From Bacteroidales bacterium (lineage in GTDB: Bacteria; Bacteroidota; Bacteroidia; Bacteroidales; F082): a DNA stretch of 64,000 nt. Numbering within the stretch: position 1 is the first letter of the stretch; each line of letters starts with the position of its first letter. This document shows, in pieces, positions 25,887 to 34,085 of this stretch. Location: contig JAKSMU010000004.1 of the NCBI GenBank assembly GCA_024400455.1, positions 124,001-188,000 of the forward strand. The letters are read 5' to 3'. The notes beneath the pieces were generated by a model. It was not told the DNA's origin. It was given only the letters and a program-made list of their open reading frames with translations, and searched no databases. The translations under genes and the position numbers were made by a program.

Positions 25887-28655
25887 ATGAAAAAGCATCT
25901 CTTTTCCCTTTTGGCGGCAATGCTTGTTTTCAATGCATTATATGCCAATCCTGTTGACGAAAAAACGGCTCAGAAAATTGGCCATAATTTCGTCAATGCC
26001 AATTTCAACTTTAAGCAAAACTCCGAACTGAAACTTGTATACACCGGCATTTCGACAAGAGGCGAAACCTGCTTCTATGCCTATAATGTCAACAATAAAG
26101 GTTTCGTTATCGTTTCTGCCGACGACCGTTTCCGTCCAATTGTCGGTTATTCCAACGAAGGCGTTTTCGAAACAGAGAACATGTCACCCGAAGCCAAATT
26201 CTATCTGGATAAAATCATTGAAGCCCGCACAAGCCCCAATGCCGTTCTTTTCGATGACACAAAAGCCGAATGGCAATCCGTGATGAAAGGCGGAAAACTC
26301 ATTTCGCGCAATGGCGGTCGCGAGGCCTCATATTTGGTACAAACCAAATGGAACCAGGATTCGCCTTACAACCTTTACGCCCCTGATGCAAGTGGTGGTC
26401 CTGGCGGACGCTGTTATGCCGGTTGCGTGGCAACGGCCATGTCGCAAGTGATGAAATACTGGGATTTCCCTGCAAAAGGCACCGGAAGCCATTCATACCA
26501 CTGCAGTTATGGTCAACTGTCAGCAAATTTCGGACAAACCGATTACAATTGGGAACATATGCCAAACCAGCTCATCGGAAGCTCGACCGATGAAGAAATC
26601 GATGCTGTCGCTCTGCTCATGTATCATTGCGGTGTTTCAGTCGATATGGGTTTCGGTCCTAATGGCAGCGGCGCCTATTCTGGAGATGTCCCGTATGCCA
26701 TCAAGCATTATTTTTCCTATTCCAACCAAGCCAACGACGAATATCGCGATTACTATTCGCTTTCGCAATGGCAAAACAAGCTAAAGGAATCATTTGATTT
26801 GCAATGGCCGGTCTATTATTCGGGTTATAGCAATGACGGCGGCCACGCTTTCGTTTGCGACGGTTACGACGACAACGACCTTTTCCATTTCAACTGGGGT
26901 TGGGATGGTAGCAACGATGGCTGGTTCGTCATCGATGAAATTGATTTTGCTGGCTGGGCTTCGGCGATATTCAATTTCGTACCTTCCGATGTGTACCAAT
27001 ACATGCCGAAACAACCGGAAAACCTTCAGGTCACATCGCTTGGCGACATGCAATGCTCTGCAACCCTCACTTGGAAAAATCCTACGAAAAACATCCACAA
27101 CAACGACCTTACTACCATCGACCAGATTGTTATAACACGCAATGGTCAAATCATTTACACCCAAAACAATGTTACTCCTGGAACTACCATGGAATACACC
27201 GACCATTATTTGCCGACCATGGTCGATTATGCAGTTTATGCCGTTGTCAATTCGGCAAAAGGCTTGCCGGCAGAAGTCCAAGACATCAATCTCGGTCCAA
27301 CCAGCAATTGGACTGTTGAAATGACGGCTCCAAACACACAAGGCTGGAATGGAGGGTTTTTATCTTTCTTCAACTCATCGGGCATTGAAATTGCACAAGT
27401 CGCGCCAAATTCCGCATCAGCTACGCAAAGCGTCGAAATGCCTATTGGCCATGTCAGTCTCTATTGGAACTTGCCAAGCGAAGATGTCGGAAATATCAGT
27501 TTCGTTTTAAAAAATGGTCAAGGCAACACAGTAACAAGTTTTGAAGGCAGTTCCGCCGAACTTTCAAAAGGCATGTTCTACCTTATTAATAATACGGCAA
27601 ACCCTGAAATTGGCGATGCACCAATAAATCTCAGCGTTTCACGCCAAGGCAACGATGCAATTCTGAATTGGTTAGATAACAACGACCAGACAATCAGCTA
27701 TTTCATCTATCGTGACGGTTTGTTGTACGACATTGCGGAAAATACTAATTATACCGATAGCCAAGCAACAAACGCATTTCATACATACAAAGTCGCAGCA
27801 TTCAGCACAGCTGGTGAAACTTCACCGTCAGCAGAACGCCACTGGGCCTTGCAAGGCGAATGTGAAGCACCTTCCGGACTGCGTTACGAAAAAGCAAACA
27901 ACGGAAAAGTCAAGATCATATGGGATGCACCGCAAGGTGAAGCCCCAACCGGATACATGGTTTACCGCAGAACTGCCGGGAGTGAGTATAAACGAATTAA
28001 ACTGATAAGTTCAACCAATTATTTGGACAACATCAATTCATTGGCTTGCGACCGTTACCAATATGCCGTTTCAGCGTATTACAGCGCCACACAATGTGAA
28101 TCGGCATACGCTTCAGCACAAAACGAACCTTCGTTGAATTACATTGAAGTCAACAAGACCATCATTCCTTTCAAATTGAGTCACATTATTGAAGGGCAGA
28201 AAGTCAGACTGAACTGGCAGGAAGCTTTAAAGGCCGAAACTTATACGGTTTACCGCGATGGCGTAGTTCTGGCCGAAGGCCTGACCGAAACCGAATACAT
28301 CGATGAAACCGTCGCTTATCAGCAAAATTGCGATTACTATGTTATCGGTATTTCGGGCAACCTTGTTTCAAGTCCATCCAACACCATTCATGTTGACTGG
28401 GCTTTAGGCACGACTAATGAAAACAGTGAAAGCCTGATTTCGGTTTATCCGAATCCTGCTGCCGATAATGTTTTTGTCAAGACCGAAGGACAAAACCATA
28501 TTGAAATCTACAACCTTATGGGACAGTGCGTTATGGAGAAAGACCTTCAGAATGGCGGAGAAAACATCAGCATTGCCAATCTGCCAAAAGGCAGTTATTT
28601 CATCAGGATTAATGGCGACAAAGAAAATGCCACGATAAAATTCATTAAAATGTAA
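25887..28655 (+). CDS. C10 family (streptopain-like) cysteine peptidase with T9SS sorting domain, copy 2
   Basis: The 922-aa protein has the same layout as the copy at 21743. It has a signal peptide (~1-20), prodomain (~21-145), and a C10 catalytic domain with Cys180 in GCVATAMSQVMKYW and His320 in NDGGHAFVCDGY. FnIII-like repeats follow (~375-840), then a T9SS domain (VYPNPAADNVFV ... KGSYFIRI ... IKFIKM). The prodomain and catalytic regions are visibly very similar to copy 1, whereas the FnIII-like middle part differs more, as expected after tandem duplication and divergence. Both catalytic residues are intact. The exported C1 peptidase gene follows after 22 nt. Confidence 0.93.
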   Translation: MKKHLFSLLAAMLVFNALYANPVDEKTAQKIGHNFVNANFNFKQNSELKLVYTGISTRGETCFYAYNVNNKGFVIVSADDRFRPIVGYSNEGVFETENMSPEAKFYLDKIIEARTSPNAVLFDDTKAEWQSVMKGGKLISRNGGREASYLVQTKWNQDSPYNLYAPDASGGPGGRCYAGCVATAMSQVMKYWDFPAKGTGSHSYHCSYGQLSANFGQTDYNWEHMPNQLIGSSTDEEIDAVALLMYHCGVSVDMGFGPNGSGAYSGDVPYAIKHYFSYSNQANDEYRDYYSLSQWQNKLKESFDLQWPVYYSGYSNDGGHAFVCDGYDDNDLFHFNWGWDGSNDGWFVIDEIDFAGWASAIFNFVPSDVYQYMPKQPENLQVTSLGDMQCSATLTWKNPTKNIHNNDLTTIDQIVITRNGQIIYTQNNVTPGTTMEYTDHYLPTMVDYAVYAVVNSAKGLPAEVQDINLGPTSNWTVEMTAPNTQGWNGGFLSFFNSSGIEIAQVAPNSASATQSVEMPIGHVSLYWNLPSEDVGNISFVLKNGQGNTVTSFEGSSAELSKGMFYLINNTANPEIGDAPINLSVSRQGNDAILNWLDNNDQTISYFIYRDGLLYDIAENTNYTDSQATNAFHTYKVAAFSTAGETSPSAERHWALQGECEAPSGLRYEKANNGKVKIIWDAPQGEAPTGYMVYRRTAGSEYKRIKLISSTNYLDNINSLACDRYQYAVSAYYSATQCESAYASAQNEPSLNYIEVNKTIIPFKLSHIIEGQKVRLNWQEALKAETYTVYRDGVVLAEGLTETEYIDETVAYQQNCDYYVIGISGNLVSSPSNTIHVDWALGTTNENSESLISVYPNPAADNVFVKTEGQNHIEIYNLMGQCVMEKDLQNGGENISIANLPKGSYFIRINGDKENATIKFIKM

Positions 28656-28677
28656 TCAACAAATAATCAATTAAAAT

Positions 28678-29826
28678 ATGAAGACATTAACCAAACTCAC
28701 GGCTGTCGCCCTCATGCTTGGCGCAAGCACGGCACTTTTCGCTCAGGATGCGAAAGAAGCCGAAAAGAAAGAACCTGTTTATCAAATCACAGAGACCGTC
28801 AATGTGAAACATACGCCCGTCGACAACCAAGGCCGTTCTGGAACCTGCTGGTGCTTTGCCGGCACAGGTTTCGTTGAAGCCGAAATCCTTCGCATTTACG
28901 GAAAGGAATTCAACCTTTCGGAAATGTTCACCGTACGCAACGCATGGACTGAAAAAGTCAACAAGTTCGTCAACATGCACGGCAACAACACTTTAAGCCA
29001 AGGCGGCGAAGTTTGCGATGTGCTTTACATGATTGATAAATACGGCATGATGCCTGAAACCGACTACTCGGGCAAAGTCATTGGCGAAGAACGTCACAAC
29101 CACGGCGAAATGAACGATGTCATCAGTTCATACGCCCGTGCCGTCATCAAGAACAGCAACGGCCATTTAAGTCCGGCTTGGAAGAAAGTCCTTCCCGGCA
29201 TGCTTGATGCTTACCTTGGCGAAGTGCCGGAATCCTTCACCGTTGATGGCAAGAAATACACGCCAAAATCATTCGCCGAAGCCTATCCGCTCGACCCGAA
29301 CAACTACATCGAAATCGCATCCTACACCAATCAGGAAGTGAACAAGCCTTTCATGGTTGAAATCCCCGACAACTGGACTTGGACACCAGCCTACAATCTC
29401 ACCCTTGACGACATGATGGCAGCCGTTGACCATGCCCTTGAAAACGGTTACACCGTAGGTTGGGCTCAGGATGTCAGCGACAAGGGCTTCTCTCGCAAGA
29501 TGGGTTTGGGCATCGTTCCTGAAGATCTTGAAGCAGAAAACCTTTGGGAAGAAATCGTCCCTGAAAAGACCATCACTCCTGAAGACCACCAGAAAGCCAT
29601 CGACAGCTGGGAAGTCGGCGACGATCACTCCATGCTCGTTGTCGGTCTCGCAAAAGACCAGAACGGCACCAAGTATTACAAAATCAAAAACTCTTGGGGC
29701 ACCAAGGACATGGTTTATGACGGTTACTGGTACTGCTCGGAATCATACGTCCGTCTGCACACTATTTTCTTCACACTTCATAAGGATGCACTCTCGAAGG
29801 ACATGAAAAAGAGCCTGAAATTATGA
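28678..29826 (+). CDS. Exported PepC/bleomycin hydrolase-like C1 cysteine peptidase, copy 1
   Basis: The 382-aa protein has a signal peptide (MKTLTKLTAVALMLGASTAL, cleavage near residue 22). The papain-type triad is visible: Gln51 and Cys57 in DNQGRSGTCWCFAG, His317 in GDDHSMLVVG, and Asn338 in KIKNSWG. The layout resembles aminopeptidase C/bleomycin hydrolase rather than papain: no prodomain and large insertions (~90-240). Those relatives are mostly cytosolic; this one is exported. It has no T9SS domain, so it probably stays in the periplasm or reaches the surface another way. It follows the second C10 gene and precedes a paralogue. Confidence 0.9.
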   Translation: MKTLTKLTAVALMLGASTALFAQDAKEAEKKEPVYQITETVNVKHTPVDNQGRSGTCWCFAGTGFVEAEILRIYGKEFNLSEMFTVRNAWTEKVNKFVNMHGNNTLSQGGEVCDVLYMIDKYGMMPETDYSGKVIGEERHNHGEMNDVISSYARAVIKNSNGHLSPAWKKVLPGMLDAYLGEVPESFTVDGKKYTPKSFAEAYPLDPNNYIEIASYTNQEVNKPFMVEIPDNWTWTPAYNLTLDDMMAAVDHALENGYTVGWAQDVSDKGFSRKMGLGIVPEDLEAENLWEEIVPEKTITPEDHQKAIDSWEVGDDHSMLVVGLAKDQNGTKYYKIKNSWGTKDMVYDGYWYCSESYVRLHTIFFTLHKDALSKDMKKSLKL

Positions 29827-29829
29827 TTC

Positions 29830-29947
29830 GTCCCTCATAAAAATGTGATTTTTTCAGAAAAGTCCCTCATAAAAATGTGATTTTTTATTTTAATTGACTG
29901 AAAAAGTGTATCTTGTAGGTCGCAAATAAAAAATCACATTTTTTATG
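29830..29947. repeat. Two direct copies and one inverted copy of a 25-bp A/T-rich repeat
   Basis: The sequence starting GTCCCTCATAAAAATGTGAT occurs at 29830-29854 and, identically over 25 nt, at 29862-29886. An inverted version (one extra A) lies at 29924-29947. Copy 2 and the inverted copy bound a short ~80-bp unit and could pair as a stem, or be terminal repeats of a decayed insertion element. It sits between the two C1 peptidase genes. The rest of this 281-bp gap holds only the promoter at 30014-30043. Confidence 0.8.
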
Positions 29948-30013
29948 TAAAAGAATTCGATTAGTCATTCGCTAAAATGAAAATCCAATCAAAAGAATAA
30001 TTTCATCATTCTG

Positions 30014-30043
30014 TTTGCCGTTTGGAATTAATTCCTACCTTTG
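30014..30043 (+). promoter_or_regulatory. Promoter (-33 TTTG, -7 TACCTTTG) for the second C1 peptidase gene
   Basis: TTTG at 30014-30017 and TACCTTTG at 30036-30043 are 18 nt apart, close to the Bacteroidota spacing. The leader would be about 60 nt. Confidence 0.7.
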
Positions 30044-30107
30044 CAAATTACATTTATCAGAAGCAATTGAAACAATTTAACAATAAACAAATCATCAATT
30101 CAACACA

Positions 30108-31337
30108 ATGAAATTCACACACGTTTTTACCGCAGCTGCCCTGATGCTCAGCGTCAGCGCATTCGCTCAGACAGATGAAAAAAAGGAAGTCAAGGAAGAA
30201 GAAGGCTTCAAGTTCACCACCGTGAAGGAACTCCCTATCACATCCGTTAAGGACCAGAACCAAGCCGGTACATGCTGGTGCTATTCCTCATTAGCATTTT
30301 TCGAGTCGGAATTGCTCCGCATGGGCAAGCCTGAATACGATTTCTCGGAAATGTACATCGTTTATAAGACCTATTTGGATCGCGCTGAAGCTTCAGTCCG
30401 CACCCACGGCGATGTGTCTTTCTCACAGGGCGGTTCATTTGGCGATGTCATGTACGCCATCCGTCACTACGGCCTCATTCCCGATTCAGAAATGCCAGCC
30501 GGTGCCATGCACAACGATTCCTTGTCGAACTTCACCGAACTTTCAGCCGTGACCGACCCATACGTCAAGGCTATCGCTACTGGCAAGAAAATCCAGATGG
30601 ATGCCGACGGCAACCCACTGTGGAAGAAGGGCCTTGCCGGCATTTACGATGCTTATCTCGGCACCTGCCCTGAAGAATTCACCTACAACGGCAAGAAATA
30701 CACGCCTATGAGCTTCGCCGAATCGACAGGCCTGAACATGGATGACTACGTCAACTTGACTTCTTTCACACACCATCCTTTCTATGAAAAGTTCGTCATC
30801 GAAGTGCAGGACAACTGGCGTTGGGGACAAGCTTGGAACCTTCCTATCGACGAACTCATGCAGGTGATGGACAATGCCATCGAAAACGGCTACCCAATTG
30901 CTTGGGGTTCTGACGTCAGCGAAAGTGGCTTCCTCCGTGGCAAGAATCTGGGTGTTGTGGTTCTGCCTGACCTCAAGTCAGATGGCAAAGACCTTACCGG
31001 CAGCGATATGGCTCACTGGACAGGCCTTTCAGCAGCCGACCGCAGAAAAGAAGCTCAGAATGGTCCTACCCCACAAAAATGGGTCAGCCAGAAAGAACGC
31101 CAGATGGCATACGACAACTTTGAAACTGGTGATGACCACGGCATGTTGATTTACGGTACCGCTAAAGACCAAATCGGCAACGAATACTTCCTCGTGAAGA
31201 ACAGCTGGGGCGATGCCGGCAACTACAATGGCATTTGGTACGCTTCAAAAGCTTTCGTGCGTTACAAGACCATGAACATCGTTGTCCACAAGGACGCCCT
31301 TCCAAAGGACATCGCCAAGAAACTTGGTATCAAATAA
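30108..31337 (+). CDS. Exported PepC/bleomycin hydrolase-like C1 cysteine peptidase, copy 2
   Basis: The 409-aa protein is a paralogue of the preceding gene. It has a signal peptide (MKFTHVFTAAALMLSVSAFA), catalytic Gln and Cys in DQNQAGTCWCYSS (Cys56), His344 in GDDHGMLIYG and Asn366 in LVKNSWGD. Shared landmarks include the unusual CWC(F/Y), SQGGxxxDVxY near residue 107, LWKKGLAGIYDAYLGTCPE and KKYTPMSFAE. A longer insert (~285-335) before the His region explains the extra length. It has its own promoter and a strong terminator, so it may be expressed separately from the upstream cluster. No T9SS domain. Confidence 0.9.
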   Translation: MKFTHVFTAAALMLSVSAFAQTDEKKEVKEEEGFKFTTVKELPITSVKDQNQAGTCWCYSSLAFFESELLRMGKPEYDFSEMYIVYKTYLDRAEASVRTHGDVSFSQGGSFGDVMYAIRHYGLIPDSEMPAGAMHNDSLSNFTELSAVTDPYVKAIATGKKIQMDADGNPLWKKGLAGIYDAYLGTCPEEFTYNGKKYTPMSFAESTGLNMDDYVNLTSFTHHPFYEKFVIEVQDNWRWGQAWNLPIDELMQVMDNAIENGYPIAWGSDVSESGFLRGKNLGVVVLPDLKSDGKDLTGSDMAHWTGLSAADRRKEAQNGPTPQKWVSQKERQMAYDNFETGDDHGMLIYGTAKDQIGNEYFLVKNSWGDAGNYNGIWYASKAFVRYKTMNIVVHKDALPKDIAKKLGIK

Positions 31338-31362
31338 TATAACAAGAGAATAAAAGAAAGAG

Positions 31363-31398
31363 ACGAAGAGGCGCTTCGGCACCTCTTCGTTTTCTTTT
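31363..31398 (+). terminator. Intrinsic terminator after the second C1 peptidase gene
   Basis: A 12-bp stem (ACGAAGAGGCGC with GCACCTCTTCGT, one mismatch) closes a TTCG loop and is followed by TTTCTTTT. Confidence 0.9.
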
Positions 31399-31407
31399 GA
31401 TTTATTG

Positions 31408-31415
31408 TATATTTG
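31408..31415 (+). promoter_or_regulatory. -7 promoter element (TATATTTG) for the beta-barrel protein gene
   Basis: TATATTTG lies 27 nt upstream of the ATG at 31443, just past the preceding terminator. Confidence 0.6.
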
Positions 31416-31442
31416 TACCCGAAATTTTTAAACCAATTTACT

Positions 31443-32210
31443 ATGAAAATTAAAAAGATGTTATTCGCTGCTTTCCTGACTGCAGCCTTATTGGGCGGTA
31501 ACTCACTGTTTGCCCAATCAAGTTCGTATCTGAATTTAGGCCTTAGCATCCCTCAAGGTGAATTCGGCAGCAAAACCGACAATTGCGCCTTGCTGAACCC
31601 TAATAGCACCATGGGTGGTGCCAATTTAGGCGCAAACCTCGGATTCAAGTTCATTGCCAACACCAAAGCAAAAGGCTTAGGCATCATGTTTACTGTCGAC
31701 GGCATGTACAATAGCCTGCAAAAAGACATTCATACCGAAGATTTCATTGATTTCAACTTCGGCAACATTGCCGGCCTTGACATGAAGACCCAAAGGCCTA
31801 GTTACCTCAATATACCTATTATGTTAGGTTTAAACTACGCCTTTAATTTCACTGACATGATCGGTATCTTTGTCGAAGGAGGCGCTGGCGTCGATGCCAG
31901 ATTCGTTCTTCCTGGTTCAGTTAAGGCTAACGGAACCTTATTGGGCACCACTCACGATTTCAACTATGAATACCATTACACGCCAAAATTCGCTTTTGCA
32001 TACCAAATTGGCGGCGGTTTCATCATCAACAAAGTCATCTCTGTTGGTGTCAGCTATTACAACTTAGGAATTTCTGAAGTTGCCGGACATACTGATTATT
32101 TCTACAACACTAACCTTTTCAACCACGCTGATTCTTATTCTACAGATTTCAGCAACAAAGAGATTTCAACCAGCATGCTGCTAGTCCGCCTGGGCATCCG
32201 TTTGCAGTAA
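31443..32210 (+). CDS. Small outer-membrane beta-barrel protein (porin-like)
   Basis: The 255-aa protein has a signal peptide (MKIKKMLFAAFLTAALLGGN, cleavage after LFAQ). The mature part alternates hydrophobic and polar residues in about eight strands, and ends MLLVRLGIRLQ, close to the usual aromatic or hydrophobic C-terminal barrel strand. Segments such as YLNIPIMLGLNYAFNF and FAFAYQIGGGFIINK are typical of the outer-membrane beta-barrel (PorT/opacity-like) superfamily of Bacteroidota. The start at 31443 gives the signal peptide; an in-frame ATG 30 nt upstream lies inside the promoter region. Its specific role is unknown. Confidence 0.85.
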   Translation: MKIKKMLFAAFLTAALLGGNSLFAQSSSYLNLGLSIPQGEFGSKTDNCALLNPNSTMGGANLGANLGFKFIANTKAKGLGIMFTVDGMYNSLQKDIHTEDFIDFNFGNIAGLDMKTQRPSYLNIPIMLGLNYAFNFTDMIGIFVEGGAGVDARFVLPGSVKANGTLLGTTHDFNYEYHYTPKFAFAYQIGGGFIINKVISVGVSYYNLGISEVAGHTDYFYNTNLFNHADSYSTDFSNKEISTSMLLVRLGIRLQ

Positions 32211-32232
32211 TTGCAAATAAAAATATGATACT

Positions 32233-32268
32233 AAAGGGGCTGACTAAAAAGTATGGTCAGCCCTTTTC
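32233..32268 (+). terminator. Hairpin terminator after the beta-barrel protein gene
   Basis: GGGCTGAC/GTCAGCCC closes an 11-nt loop and is followed by TTTT. The left arm is also the left inverted repeat of the element at 32233-32347. Confidence 0.65.
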
Positions 32269-32347
32269 ATATTCGGAGGGGGATACGAGAGCAAAGTCAA
32301 ATACGCGATTCTCCAGAGCGTTTTTTGACTTTTTAGTCACCCTCTTT
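32233..32347. mobile_element. MITE-like element bounded by 20-bp imperfect terminal inverted repeats
   Basis: Bases 32233-32252 (AAAGGGGCTGACTAAAAAGT) match the reverse complement of 32328-32347 (AAAGAGGGTGACTAAAAAGT) at 18 of 20 positions, including 12 identical bases at the inner ends. An inner inverted repeat (32293-32306 with 32318-32332) adds more folding. The repeat looks like an insertion-sequence end (GGGTGACTAAAAAGTC type), and there is no coding capacity. No target-site duplication is evident. It lies in the gap between two convergent genes and might also serve as a two-way terminator. Confidence 0.5.
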
Positions 32348-32366
32348 CATTTTATCATGCCACTCC

Positions 32367-33926
32367 TTAACGGCCATTTGTCAGCCAGTCGAAACTGAAA
32401 TTATAGAACACCATCTCGTATGCATTGGCATCGCCTTCTTCCACATAAAGGCCTATGGTGCCATCAGGGAGCACGCACAATGAAGAATATGCCGAGGAAT
32501 AAGGGACAATGCAACGGCTCGATTCCCAAGGCCATGTCTTTCCATTATCATAGCTGACATAGACACGCACATCGCTGCGGCTTTCGCCATAAGGCAAAGA
32601 TTGAAGGAGAACTTTTTTCCCATCATCTCGACATTCATAACTGATAATGTCGCCATTGCAAGCCGGTGCAAATAAGTCGTCCCAAACCGAGACCTCCTTT
32701 TGCCAGTTAATGCCTCCATCGTGAGAAATGTTATACCAGCGCCTTTCACCATGACGGATGCTCATCAAAATGCTGCCATCGGCAAGTTCAACCACTTTGG
32801 CTTCGTCACCCCCAACCGAAGCCCGGTCAGAAATGTGCCAGGTCAAACCCTTGTCGTCGGAATAAAACAGATAGTTGTTCAAGCTATAGGCATCATTTTC
32901 ACGCATTGCGGCAACAAACATGATTCGCCCCGATTGCGTCAACAAGCCATTACCTGAAGCAAAAAATCCACCTAACCATTTTTGTCTGGCCTCATCAAGG
33001 CAATCATCACCGTGAATGAAATGCGTAATATCAGTTGGTTCAGACCAATTCAGGCCATTATCATTGCTCAACGACATATAGAAACGATTCGGATTCGAAG
33101 GTGTCGATGCCCACAATCCGGCACCTCCTACAAAAACCGCCATCATTCCGCCTTGATTATCAGTTCTCACCAAAGCTGCATCACCGAAACCTTTGCCAAA
33201 ACCCTGACCTTGCGCAATAATGTATGGCTCGCTCCAAGTGTGCCCGCCATCATGACTGACATTGCAAACCACATCAATATCCTCGGGCAAATCACCCTGA
33301 TTGTTTTTGCGTCGGTCCGTTGTGATGACCAGCGAACCGTCCGATGCCGTGATGATAGTTGGGATACGATAGTTTTTCGAATCATAATCACCCGGTTTAT
33401 AAACCGTTGTTCGAGCCAAAAGAATTTCACGGCCTCGAATCACATATTCGTTGGTCATTTTATGCTCGCCTTCATTCGTACGGAAAGATTGCAATATGGC
33501 ATAAATCACATCGCCTTCTTTTGCATCGGATGCAACATCGCAAGTCAGCACAAAACGGTTGTCACCTTTACGGAGTTTAGCACGCAAAGGCAAATCAACT
33601 ATTCTTTCGCCCGGGACAGCAGCACCTATTAATATAACATCACTAAGGCAACGATTATCAAAAGGAGCAGCCGTATCGACAGAAAACATCTCAAGTTTTT
33701 CAACATTACGAAAGTCCGTATCATACAAATCAATTGCCATGCCAGACAAATCCATTTCTGAATCTGCACTGATTGTCATATCAAGTAATATTTCATGACG
33801 GTTTCCACACCCAGTGAATCGCGTATCATCGGTGATTTTGACATTTACAACACTTGCGCCAGCGCCAAAAGGCAAAAATTGAATGGCCAAAACAAGCCAA
33901 AACTTACATAAACTATGATTTTTCAT
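32367..33926 (-). CDS. Exo-alpha-sialidase (neuraminidase, GH33)
   Basis: The 519-aa exported protein releases terminal sialic acids from glycans. It has a signal peptide (MKNHSLCKFWLVLAIQFLPF), an N-terminal beta-sandwich domain (~25-165) as in Bacteroides sialidases, and the six-bladed propeller (~170-519). The RIP motif (YRIPTII, arginine near residue 187) and at least five Asp-boxes are visible: SHDGGHTW, SNDNGLNW, SDDKGLTW, SHDGGINW and SYDNGKTW. An acid/base Asp lies in GDLPEDID. It has no T9SS domain, so it is likely periplasmic or surface-associated by other means. An alternative start nine codons upstream would spoil the signal peptide. It fits functionally with the PNGase F-like protein and the peptidases. 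Confidence 0.92.
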   Translation of the reverse strand: MKNHSLCKFWLVLAIQFLPFGAGASVVNVKITDDTRFTGCGNRHEILLDMTISADSEMDLSGMAIDLYDTDFRNVEKLEMFSVDTAAPFDNRCLSDVILIGAAVPGERIVDLPLRAKLRKGDNRFVLTCDVASDAKEGDVIYAILQSFRTNEGEHKMTNEYVIRGREILLARTTVYKPGDYDSKNYRIPTIITASDGSLVITTDRRKNNQGDLPEDIDVVCNVSHDGGHTWSEPYIIAQGQGFGKGFGDAALVRTDNQGGMMAVFVGGAGLWASTPSNPNRFYMSLSNDNGLNWSEPTDITHFIHGDDCLDEARQKWLGGFFASGNGLLTQSGRIMFVAAMRENDAYSLNNYLFYSDDKGLTWHISDRASVGGDEAKVVELADGSILMSIRHGERRWYNISHDGGINWQKEVSVWDDLFAPACNGDIISYECRDDGKKVLLQSLPYGESRSDVRVYVSYDNGKTWPWESSRCIVPYSSAYSSLCVLPDGTIGLYVEEGDANAYEMVFYNFSFDWLTNGR

Positions 33927-33999
33927 ATCTGAAGATGCTAATAAACACAACAAAAATCATTGCAATAATAGAAAAACATCACAAAAATAATACTTTTTC

Positions 34000-34028
34000 T
34001 TTGCCTATTCATTTTTTTTATATTTTTG
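34000..34028 (+). promoter_or_regulatory. Promoter (-33 TTTG, -7 TATTTTTG) for the acidic lipoprotein gene
   Basis: TTTG at 34000-34003 and TATTTTTG at 34021-34028 are separated by 17 nt. The leader would be about 50 nt. Confidence 0.65.
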
Positions 34029-34085
34029 CACGCTCAAAGTTTTGAACACAAACTATTTAAATAACACTCAAAACAAACAAAAAAA

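Noticed and set aside
29830..29947. CRISPR array suspected from closely spaced repeats
   Set aside because: Only two direct copies with a 7-bp spacer, one inverted copy, and no cas genes.
32982..33632. Open frame of 216 codons on the plus strand
   Set aside because: Antisense to the sialidase gene, which carries the Asp-boxes and RIP motif.
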